This document shows positions 1 to 6,342 of a stretch of DNA of 9,530 nt, piece after piece. Position numbers and translations under genes: made by a program. The DNA is from an uncultured Clostridium sp. GTDB taxonomy: Bacteria > Bacillota > Clostridia > Clostridiales > Clostridiaceae. How positions within the stretch are numbered: position 1 is the stretch's first letter; the number at the start of each line of letters is the position of its first letter. The stretch is from assembly GCA_934746785.1 (NCBI GenBank), contig CAKVFO010000129.1, positions 1 to 9,530 on the forward strand, read 5' to 3'. The notes below the pieces were generated by a model. That model did not search any database, was not told where the DNA came from, and saw only the letters and a list, made by a program, of their open reading frames with translations.

Positions 1-680
1 TTTTAAAAGAATATTTGAATGAAAAAGAAGATGGAGTTAAAGTAGAGAAAGATGATTCTTTAATAGTAAATTTTGATATTACTTATGGGGATGGAGAAAG
101 TGAAAATTATACTTGTAATAATGAAAGTGAAGTTTTTGGAGATAGGAAACTAGAAGAAAAACAGTATGAAGTGAAAGATGATTTATATTATTCAGAGAGT
201 GAAAAAGGATATGATATCGAAAGTGAAATAGGTAAGTGGACAAATTGTGTGGATGAATGGTGTGAGTGTAGTAATAAGGATAAGGAGAAAGAATATAATA
301 GCTGCGAAGAAATAGAAAAGAATTATATTGATAAAATAGAGAAGGATGAGATTAAAGAAAATTGTAAGTGTAAAGGTAAGATAGCTGTATATTCAATTTT
401 GTCTTTAAATGAAAGTACAACATTGAAGGGTGTTACTATTAATTTATATAGAATAAATGGTGTTAAATCTGAATTAGTTTGTAGTAAAGAAACTAATGAA
501 AATGGATTGGCACTTTTTAATGATGTAGACGAAGGCAATTATAGGATTATTCAGATAATCGATAAGAGATATTTTGAAAGACCTACTTATTTAACATGGA
601 ATGAAGTAAATATATGTGATGCTAATAAAGAGTATGTATTATATGTATTAAATACTTTGAAGAATTATAGAAAAAATTAA
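1..680 (+). CDS. Partial protein with acidic Cys-containing region and C-terminal prealbumin-like domain
   Basis: The reading frame is open to the left edge (frame starts at base 3), so the gene is cut at its 5' end. A TTG at 15 could be read as a start but has no ribosome binding site, and the codons before it continue the protein. Counting that Leu as residue 1, residues 1-120 are strongly acidic and polar with seven cysteines (34, 78, 83, 85, 97, 117, 119), including C-x4-C-x-C and C-x-C groups. Residues 121-215 look like a prealbumin-like (Cna-B/SpaA-type) beta sandwich: a starting strand, the L-x-G-V-x-I-x-L-Y pattern at 137-145, the T-x-E-N-G-L-A-x-F turn at 160-168 and the E-G-x-Y-R strand at 173-177. 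Such domains are common in surface, pilin and spore-surface proteins, but the true N-terminus, and so any signal peptide, lies outside the window. Function is unknown. The gene ends at TAA 678-680, just before a terminator. Confidence 0.8.
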   Translation, partial: LKEYLNEKEDGVKVEKDDSLIVNFDITYGDGESENYTCNNESEVFGDRKLEEKQYEVKDDLYYSESEKGYDIESEIGKWTNCVDEWCECSNKDKEKEYNSCEEIEKNYIDKIEKDEIKENCKCKGKIAVYSILSLNESTTLKGVTINLYRINGVKSELVCSKETNENGLALFNDVDEGNYRIIQIIDKRYFERPTYLTWNEVNICDANKEYVLYVLNTLKNYRKN

Positions 681-690
681 TATTTTTTAT

Positions 691-738
691 AAAAAAACTG
701 TGATAATATAAAAGATATTTGTATTTCACAGTTTTTTT
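691..738 (+). terminator. Rho-independent terminator of the left-edge gene
   Basis: A perfect inverted repeat begins 10 bases after the stop codon. A7 plus CTGTGA (691-703) pairs with TCACAG plus a T run (726-739). The 22-base loop holds a minor AATAT/ATATT pairing (705-709 with 715-719). The T tract on one side and the A tract on the other mean it could stop transcription in either direction, but only the plus-strand gene upstream needs it. Confidence 0.88.
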
Positions 739-746
739 TATATAAT
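719..746 (+). promoter_or_regulatory. Possible dut promoter
   Basis: A perfect TATAAT lies at 741-746. The best -35 match 16 bases upstream is TTGTAT (719-724), which is weak and lies inside the preceding terminator hairpin. A start near 753 would give a leader of about 50 bases before the dut ATG. TATAAT is common by chance in DNA this AT-rich, so this is tentative. Confidence 0.3.
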
Positions 747-801
747 TAATTAGTGAAATACATAAGTGAATTTTAAGAAGAGATATATTAGGAGGCATAA
801 T

Positions 802-1248
802 ATGAATATTAACATTAAAAGGATAAATAATAGAGCGAAAATCCCTACAAGAGGATCTGAGTATAGTGCAGGTGCAGATTTATATGCATGCTTAGATGAA
901 GGTATTGAAGAATTAAATATTAAACCAGGGGAAACAGTGATGATTCATACAGGAATAGCAGCTGAAATACCAGTAGGTTATGCAGGCTTAATTTATGCGA
1001 GAAGTGGTTTGGCAGCTAAAAAAGGTCTTGCACCAGCCAATAAAGTTGGAGTAGTAGATTCAGATTATAGAGGAGAATTTATGGTTGCTTTACATAATCA
1101 TTCATCACAAGTTCAGTCAATTTCAGATGGTGAACGTATAGCACAATTAGTTGTTACACCTTTTTTACCTGTAGAATTTGTTGAAGTTAAGGAATTATCA
1201 GATACAGTAAGAGGTGAAGGCGGATTTGGAAGTACTGGAACTAAATAA
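802..1248 (+). CDS. dut: dUTP diphosphatase (trimeric dUTPase)
   Basis: Hydrolyses dUTP to dUMP and pyrophosphate in the cytoplasm, which keeps uracil out of DNA and supplies dUMP for thymidylate synthesis. At 148 residues it has the usual length of homotrimeric dUTPases, and all five family motifs are present: A-G-A-D-L-Y-A (23-29), A-R-S-G-L-A (66-71), G-V-V-D-S-D-Y-R-G (83-91) with the catalytic Asp86 and the deoxyribose-stacking Tyr89, E-R-I-A-Q-L (111-116), and the flexible C-terminal R-G-E-G-G-F-G-S-T-G (137-146) with the uracil-stacking Phe142. The ATG at 802 is chosen because AGGAGG (790-795) sits six bases upstream. A longer frame from GTG 766 would add twelve basic residues and has no ribosome binding site. 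It stands alone between two terminator-like structures, with ydiF converging on it. Nothing suggests phage origin or damage. Confidence 0.96.
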   Translation: MNINIKRINNRAKIPTRGSEYSAGADLYACLDEGIEELNIKPGETVMIHTGIAAEIPVGYAGLIYARSGLAAKKGLAPANKVGVVDSDYRGEFMVALHNHSSQVQSISDGERIAQLVVTPFLPVEFVEVKELSDTVRGEGGFGSTGTK

Positions 1249-1292
1249 ATAATTGTAGCGCCAAAAAGAAAAATTTCCTTTAGTACTTAAAA

Positions 1293-1371
1293 GAGGTAGA
1301 AGTAGTATTTTTAAACCCACAAGTTATGATTTTGGAGCATAAAAATATTACTTCTATCTTCTAATTTTTTT
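1293..1371 (+). terminator. Long hairpin terminator after dut
   Basis: Bases 1293-1312 pair with 1341-1360 over 20 continuous positions, 17 Watson-Crick and 3 G-U (1305/1348, 1296/1357, 1293/1360), around a 28-base loop. A run of seven T (1365-1371) follows after four bases. In the opposite transcript the three G-U pairs become C-A mismatches, so the structure favours the plus strand and should end dut transcription. It may also serve ydiF, since no better hairpin is seen closer to the ydiF stop. The stem is AT-rich and longer than a typical terminator, so it may be part of a larger interspersed repeat. Confidence 0.6.
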
Positions 1372-1462
1372 AGAACCTTTGACAGGCTTTAACGAAGTGT
1401 TTTCCTTTGAAAAAAAGTTAGAATCACAGTTGAAAGATTTTTAAGAGATTTATGTAATTTTA

Positions 1463-3388
1463 TTATTCTTCAGCAGAAAGTTCTTCCCATTCATCATATA
1501 GCTGTTCTAGTTTTTCTTCAACAGCTTTTATTTCTTTATTTACTCTTTCACTTTCAACAGGATTTGAATATATTTCTTCTAAGCATTGAGATTCTTGAAG
1601 ATTATTTAATTCTTCTTCAGCTTTTGTAATATCATTTTCTATGGTTTTTATTCTTAATTTTTTAGCTTTTTCTTCTTTTTTAGCTTCACGTTTTTTTCTA
1701 TTATCTTCTTTAATTTGAGTTTTAGTTTTACCTTTTGCAACTTCTTCTAAGGTTTCAAATCTTTGAGGATTCTTTTTCTTTTCTACATAGTAGCTATAGT
1801 TTCCTAAGTATTCGTTTAAACCATCCTCTTTTAATTCAACTATTTTATGAATAACTTTATTTAGAAAATATCTATCATGTGATATAACTATTAAAGTACC
1901 ATCATAGCTAAGAATTGCATCTTCTAACGCTTCTCTAGACATAATATCAAGATGGTTTGTAGGTTCGTCAAGAAGAAGAAGATTAGATTTTGAAAGCATA
2001 AGTTTTAAAAGGTTAATTCTACACTTTTCTCCACCACTAAGCTTATCAATAGTTTTAAATACATCATCACCTTTAAATAGGAATGAACCAAGAAATCCTC
2101 TAAGTTTACTTGTGGTAAGATAAGGGAAATCATCCCATACTTCATCTAATATAGTTTTACCTTCAGAAAGATTAGATTGTTCCTGATCATAGTATCCAAC
2201 ATTAACGTTTGTACCTAGAGTTTTAACACCTGAATCAGGTTTTACTTTATCCATTATTATTTTAAATAAAGTAGTTTTACCACGGCCATTTTCGCCTATA
2301 AGAGCGATTTTATCTCCTCTTTTTAAGTCTAAAGATACATTAGAAAATAAGTGCTTATTTTCATAACTTTTAGATAGTTTTTCTATATGTAAAACATCAT
2401 ATCCACTTTTAACAGCTGTTTCAAAAGAGATTTTAGATGGATCTTTATCTTTATCAGGTACATCTATTCTTTCTATTTTATTAAGTGCTTTTTCTCGACT
2501 TTCAGCAGCTTTAATACTTTTTTCTCTATTAAAAGATCTATACTTTTCTATAATAGCTTCTTGTCTTTTAATTTCAGCTTGTTGAAGATTATATGCCTTT
2601 AGCTGGTTTTCGTAATCTTTTTTTCTAAGCTCTAAAAATTTTGTATAAGGTGCATTATAACAGTTAACATGGCCATTAATAACTTGAAAAGTCTTTGTTG
2701 TTACTGAATCTAGGAAAAATCTATCGTGGGATATAACTAGAACAGTACCCTTATAACTTTTTAAGTAATCTTCTAACCATTCAATTGCTTCAAGGTCTAA
2801 GTGGTTAGTAGGCTCGTCTAGAAGTAAAATGTCTGGAGATAAAAGAAGAAGTTTACAAAGAGCAACTCTAGTTTTTTGTCCTCCACTTAAGGTGTTGATT
2901 AATTTATCAAAGTCATTCTCAAAAAATCCTAATCCTTTTAATACTCTATTAATTTCGCCTTTATATGTATAACCTCCTCTATTGGTATATAGTTCTTGAG
3001 CAGTTGTGTAGTCTTTTATTAATTTATTATGATATTCAGCATTACTTTCATCATAAGGTTCATTCATTTTTATTTCTAAAGTTTGAAGCTTGTTTTCTAA
3101 TCTTAAAAGATCAGAAAATACAGTAAGCATTTCATTGAATATAGTATTTTCTGAATCTAGGTTTAAGTGTTGAGATAGATATCCTACAGTTTTATTTTTA
3201 TCTATAAAAATTTCTCCATCATCAAAACTTAACTGTTTAGTTAAAATCTTAAATAATGTAGATTTTCCTTCACCATTAGCACCTATGATACCAACTCTGT
3301 CACCTTCATTTATTGATAAACTTATATCTTTTAATATTTCATCTATACCATAGCTTTTGCTTATATTTTTACAACTTAATACAATCAT
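1463..3388 (-). CDS. ydiF: ABC-F family ATPase, YdiF-like
   Basis: Soluble ABC-F protein with two ATPase domains and no membrane segments; the family acts on the ribosome near the E site and influences the P-site tRNA. Domain 1 has Walker A G-A-N-G-E-G-K-S-T (36-44), signature L-S-G-G-Q (167-171), Walker B with catalytic Glu in D-E-P-T-N-H-L-D (191-198) and the switch I-S-H-D-R (219-223). Domain 2 has G-E-N-G-R-G-K-T-T (365-373), L-S-G-G-E (450-454) and a second D-E-P-T-N-H-L-D (474-481). A charged helical linker (about 245-310) matches the P-site tRNA interaction region. The C-terminal extension (about 540-641) is a lysine/glutamate-rich coiled coil ending in D-E-W-E-E-L-S-A-E-E, very like the end of Bacillus subtilis YdiF as I recall it, and the length (641 against about 642) agrees. 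The ATG has G-G-A-G-G-G-G six bases upstream. The housekeeping YdiF group is favoured over antibiotic-resistance ABC-F proteins, which usually have a different linker and a leader attenuator. Confidence 0.92.
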   Translation of the reverse strand: MIVLSCKNISKSYGIDEILKDISLSINEGDRVGIIGANGEGKSTLFKILTKQLSFDDGEIFIDKNKTVGYLSQHLNLDSENTIFNEMLTVFSDLLRLENKLQTLEIKMNEPYDESNAEYHNKLIKDYTTAQELYTNRGGYTYKGEINRVLKGLGFFENDFDKLINTLSGGQKTRVALCKLLLLSPDILLLDEPTNHLDLEAIEWLEDYLKSYKGTVLVISHDRFFLDSVTTKTFQVINGHVNCYNAPYTKFLELRKKDYENQLKAYNLQQAEIKRQEAIIEKYRSFNREKSIKAAESREKALNKIERIDVPDKDKDPSKISFETAVKSGYDVLHIEKLSKSYENKHLFSNVSLDLKRGDKIALIGENGRGKTTLFKIIMDKVKPDSGVKTLGTNVNVGYYDQEQSNLSEGKTILDEVWDDFPYLTTSKLRGFLGSFLFKGDDVFKTIDKLSGGEKCRINLLKLMLSKSNLLLLDEPTNHLDIMSREALEDAILSYDGTLIVISHDRYFLNKVIHKIVELKEDGLNEYLGNYSYYVEKKKNPQRFETLEEVAKGKTKTQIKEDNRKKREAKKEEKAKKLRIKTIENDITKAEEELNNLQESQCLEEIYSNPVESERVNKEIKAVEEKLEQLYDEWEELSAEE

Positions 3389-3435
3389 TTACTTCCCCTC
3401 CGTATAAATTTTGGGTACACTATATTTGTGTATAC

Positions 3436-3477
3436 TTAACTTAAGTTTCTTAGTTTATTATACTATTTAACTTAAGT
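3436..3477. promoter_or_regulatory. Paired palindromes flanking the ydiF -10 element
   Basis: TTAACTTAAGT occurs at 3436-3446 and again at 3467-3477, 31 bp apart (about three helical turns). AACTTAAGTT at 3438-3447 is a perfect 10-bp palindrome, and the second copy differs only at its last base. One copy lies in the -35/-10 spacer of ydiF and the other at the start of the leader, positions typical for a repressor. Chance is a real alternative in such AT-rich DNA. Confidence 0.4.
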
Positions 3478-3485
3478 CATATCAA
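3457..3485 (-). promoter_or_regulatory. Sigma-A promoter of ydiF
   Basis: On the minus strand TTGATA (3485-3480) and TATAAT (3462-3457) are separated by exactly 17 bases. This is close to consensus and gives a start near 3450 with a leader of about 60 bases. The leader contains no ATG-started small reading frame and only a weak 5-bp hairpin (TACAC/GTGTA around 3416-3433), so the attenuation seen for some resistance ABC-F genes is not apparent. Confidence 0.8.
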
Positions 3486-3530
3486 TTTATAAGCGTGTAT
3501 GAGAAAAAGTTATGGGAATAAATAAGAAAA

Positions 3531-3580
3531 TAATTGACTAATGGTCAGATTGGGGTATAATGGTAATTGACTGATGGTCA
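3531..3580. promoter_or_regulatory. Two TetR-type operator boxes
   Basis: The 17-bp box TAATTGACTRATGGTCA occurs at 3531-3547 and 3564-3580, identical at 16 of 17 positions. Each holds the inverted half-sites TGAC-N5-GTCA (3535-3547 and 3568-3580). The boxes are 33 bp apart, so they lie on about the same face of the helix. The first covers the -35 hexamer and the second covers the expected transcription start, just before the ribosome binding site. Dyads of this size at the promoter of a TetR gene are typical autorepression sites. That this TetR protein binds them is inference. Confidence 0.72.
3534..3561 (+). promoter_or_regulatory. Sigma-A promoter of the tetR operon
   Basis: TTGACT (3534-3539) and a perfect TATAAT (3556-3561) are 16 bases apart. 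The start would be near 3568, leaving a leader of about 25 bases before the TetR ATG. No other promoter is obvious in the short gaps downstream, so this one probably drives all three genes. Confidence 0.8.
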
Positions 3581-3592
3581 TAAGGAGGAAAA

Positions 3593-4216
3593 ATGCTTAA
3601 AAAAGAAAAAAAGGTAAGCAAAGTAAAAGAAAATAAAAGAAGAAAGGAGGAGGAATTATTTACTGCAGCTTATGAACTATTTACGACAAAGGGGACAAAT
3701 AATACAGCGATAGATGAAATTGTAAAAAAAGCAGGCGTAGCTAAAGGGACTTTTTATTTATATTTTAAGGATAAGTATGATATAATCAATAAATTAATTT
3801 TAAGAAAAAGTGTTCAGATAATAGAAGATGCTATGAAAAAAACTGAAGAAGAAAAAATAGAATCTTTCGAAAATCAGACAATATTTTTTATTGATTATTT
3901 AATAAATTATTTTAAAACGAATAAGCTATTATTAAAGCTGATAAATAAAAATTTCTCATGTGGATTATATAAAAGAACAATGCTTGGTAGTGGAGATGAA
4001 TCTCACAAGAAGGTACAGCAGATAATGCAAAACTTTATGGACAATTTGCAAGGTAAATATAACATGAGTTTAAATGAAGCTGAATTAACTTTATTTATGA
4101 TTTTTGAATTAGTTGGAGGAGTATGTTATAGCTCTATAGTTTTGGGGGAGCCAGAAGACATAGATACAGTAAAGCCAATTTTATTTAAAAAGATTTTAGC
4201 TATGATGCGTAACTAA
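3593..4216 (+). CDS. TetR/AcrR-family transcriptional repressor
   Basis: A 207-residue regulator with the standard TetR plan. After a lysine-rich tail (1-18), helices at about 19-66 form the DNA-binding domain with the characteristic A-x-E-L-F-T-T-K-G (26-34), T-A-I-D-E-I-V-K-K-A-G-V (38-49) and A-K-G-T-F-Y-L-Y-F (50-58) elements. The helical remainder (about 75-207) is the ligand-binding and dimerisation part and is not recognisable as to ligand. AGGAGG (3583-3588) sits four bases before the ATG, slightly close but strong. It is the first gene of an operon with an MMPL transporter whose start is 17 bases downstream. Two operator-like boxes at its promoter suggest that it represses itself and the operon until it binds an inducer. 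By analogy with other TetR-transporter pairs the inducer would be a substrate or membrane stressor, which is inference. Confidence 0.93.
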   Translation: MLKKEKKVSKVKENKRRKEEELFTAAYELFTTKGTNNTAIDEIVKKAGVAKGTFYLYFKDKYDIINKLILRKSVQIIEDAMKKTEEEKIESFENQTIFFIDYLINYFKTNKLLLKLINKNFSCGLYKRTMLGSGDESHKKVQQIMQNFMDNLQGKYNMSLNEAELTLFMIFELVGGVCYSSIVLGEPEDIDTVKPILFKKILAMMRN

Positions 4217-4233
4217 AAAGGGGGATGTTATGG

Positions 4234-6330
4234 GTGAAGAAATTTAGCAGATTTATTTCAAATAATGATAAGTTTGTTGTTATAGTAGGTATTTTATTAT
4301 TAATACCTTCTATATTTGGGTATTTATCTACAAGAATAAATTATGATATTTTAAGTTATCTTCCACAAAATCTTGAATCCACTCAAGGAGAGAAGATTCT
4401 TGATGAAGTTTTTTCAGATGCATCTACAGGAATTTTAATTGTAGATGGTATGGAAGGAAAAGAGATTGATAAACTTAAAGAAAAAATAAAGAAAATTGAT
4501 GGAGTAAATGATGCTTTGTGGTTATATGATGTATTAGATCTTAGCGTTCCACAAGACATACTTCCAAGTAAACTAAGTGATAAGATTTATAGTGATGATG
4601 CTACAATGATGATTATTAAATTTAATAATTCAACATCATCAGAAAGCACTTTAAATGCAATTGGAGAAATAAAAGAAACAATAAATGAAAATTGCTTTTT
4701 AAGTGGAATGTCTGCAATTTTTAAAGATACAAAAGATTTATCAGATAAAGAAACACCTTTATATGTAGGTATTGCAGTTTTATTATCTATAATAGTTTTA
4801 GTATTAGCTATGGAATCTAGTTTAGTTCCAATAATTTTTATGGTCTCAATAGGATTTGGAATTCTTTATAATATGGGAACTAATATTTTTCTAGGTGAAA
4901 TTTCATATATTACAAAGGCTTTAGCCGCAGTCCTACAACTAGGAGTAACAATGGATTATTCTATATTCCTAATGAATAGATATGATGAAGAACTTAAAAA
5001 ACATGATTCTAGAAGAGAAGCAATGTCAGAAGCTATTAATGCAACAATGCTTTCAATATCAGCAAGTTCATTAACTACAATAGCAGGTTTCTTAGCACTT
5101 TGTACTATGGATTTAACTTTAGGAAAAGATATAGGACTTGTAATGGCTAAGGGAGTATTTATAGGAGTAATTTGTTCAGTGACAATCTTACCAGCATTTG
5201 TACTGACTTTTGATAAATTAATTCACAGATTTAAGCATAGAACAATAGTACCTAAATTTAATAAAATAAGTTTATTAATAGTAAAGAATTATAAAGTTAT
5301 AATTGTTATATTCTTATTAACAATGATACCAGCATTTATAGGGCAATCAAAAGCAAAAGTTTACTATAACTTAGATGAGACACTTCCTAAAGACACACCT
5401 TCAATAGTAGCCTTAAATAAGATGAAAAATGATTTCAATATGATGACTACTCAATTTATCTTAGTAAATGATAAAACAGAATCTTATAAACTCAAAGAAA
5501 TGGCGGATAGAATAGAAAATGTAGATGGAGTTAATACTGTTATTTCTTATGATAAGTTTGTAGGAGTAGGAATACCAGAAGAATTTATACCTGATAAAGC
5601 TAAAGAGGTATTTAAGCAGGGTGGATATAATATGATTCTTGTTAATTCGTCATATAAAGCAGCTTCAGATGAAGAAAATAATCAAATTGACAAGATTGAT
5701 TCAATAGTCAAAGAATATGATAAAGATGGAATGATAACAGGTGAAGCACCTTTAACAAAAGACTTAATAGGTATAGCTGATACAGATTTTAAGAAGGTTT
5801 CTTTTGCCTCTATACTGGCAATATTTATCATAATTTTAATATCTTTCAAGTCTATTAGTATTCCAGTTTTACTTGTTGCATCTATAGAATATGCAATATT
5901 TATTAATATGGGTATCCCTTATTACACAGGTACTGTTATACCATTTGTAGCAAGTATAGTAATAGGAACTATTCAATTAGGAGCCACAGTTGATTATGCT
6001 ATACTTATGACTTCTAGATTTAAGGAAGAGCTTAATAATGGATATGATACTAAAGAAGCTTTGGTTGTAGCTGTAAAAGAAAGTTCTAAATCAATAGTAA
6101 CCAGTGGTTTAACTTTTTTTGGAGCAACTGGGGGAGTTGCATTAATATCTGATTTGGAACTTATAAAGAGTCTTTGCTTCTTAATGGCAAGAGGAGCTCT
6201 AGTAAGTATGGTAGTAATTATTTTTGTATTACCATCGTTGTTAATGGTATTTGAAAAGTTAATAAATAAGACAACTTTAAGCTGGAGAAATAATGAAGAT
6301 AGAAGTAATGAAGCAGTGAAGACAATATAA
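4234..6330 (+). CDS. MMPL/RND-family transporter, 12 membrane helices
   Basis: Proton-driven transporter of the MMPL branch of the RND superfamily. The GTG at 4234 is preferred because A-G-G-G-G-G (4219-4224) is nine bases upstream. The in-frame ATG at 4225 abuts that sequence with no spacing. Numbers below count from ATG 4225 (701 residues; 698 from GTG). It is an internal duplication. In each half there is one helix (about 17-34; 353-373), an external domain (about 35-175; 374-524) and five more helices (about 178-196, 200-218, 228-250, 275-294, 303-328; 525-545, 546-563, 570-594, 622-642, 650-676). The key pairs D244-Y245 (in G-V-T-M-D-Y) and D590-Y591 (in G-A-T-V-D-Y) match the Asp-Tyr proton relay known from MmpL3, so it should be active. 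The external domains are only about 140-150 residues, smaller than in AcrB-type pumps. MMPL proteins move lipids or other hydrophobic compounds; this substrate is unknown. It shares an operon with a TetR gene and a large exported protein. Confidence 0.92.
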   Translation: MKKFSRFISNNDKFVVIVGILLLIPSIFGYLSTRINYDILSYLPQNLESTQGEKILDEVFSDASTGILIVDGMEGKEIDKLKEKIKKIDGVNDALWLYDVLDLSVPQDILPSKLSDKIYSDDATMMIIKFNNSTSSESTLNAIGEIKETINENCFLSGMSAIFKDTKDLSDKETPLYVGIAVLLSIIVLVLAMESSLVPIIFMVSIGFGILYNMGTNIFLGEISYITKALAAVLQLGVTMDYSIFLMNRYDEELKKHDSRREAMSEAINATMLSISASSLTTIAGFLALCTMDLTLGKDIGLVMAKGVFIGVICSVTILPAFVLTFDKLIHRFKHRTIVPKFNKISLLIVKNYKVIIVIFLLTMIPAFIGQSKAKVYYNLDETLPKDTPSIVALNKMKNDFNMMTTQFILVNDKTESYKLKEMADRIENVDGVNTVISYDKFVGVGIPEEFIPDKAKEVFKQGGYNMILVNSSYKAASDEENNQIDKIDSIVKEYDKDGMITGEAPLTKDLIGIADTDFKKVSFASILAIFIIILISFKSISIPVLLVASIEYAIFINMGIPYYTGTVIPFVASIVIGTIQLGATVDYAILMTSRFKEELNNGYDTKEALVVAVKESSKSIVTSGLTFFGATGGVALISDLELIKSLCFLMARGALVSMVVIIFVLPSLLMVFEKLINKTTLSWRNNEDRSNEAVKTI

Positions 6331-6342
6331 GGGGGAGTTTAT

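Noticed and set aside
323..538. Minus-strand open frame of 71 codons
   Set aside because: It lies wholly inside the left-edge gene on the opposite strand, has no convincing ribosome binding site and resembles no protein; it is a shadow of that gene.
766..801. Longer dut start at GTG 766
   Set aside because: It has no ribosome binding site, and the strong AGGAGG that would fall inside it is ideally spaced for the ATG at 802. The shorter product matches the usual dUTPase length.
1381..1440. Separate minus-strand terminator directly behind ydiF
   Set aside because: A seven-base T run exists on the minus strand (opposite 1410-1416) but only a 4-bp stem can be drawn before it, so it is not convincing.
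1463..3388. Antibiotic-resistance ABC-F (Vga/Lsa/OptrA type)
   Set aside because: The C-terminal coiled coil, overall length and end sequence fit the housekeeping YdiF group, and no leader peptide or attenuator is visible upstream.
3389..3450. Riboswitch or attenuator in the ydiF leader
   Set aside because: The leader is only about 60 bases, with one weak 5-bp hairpin and no alternative terminator or small reading frame.
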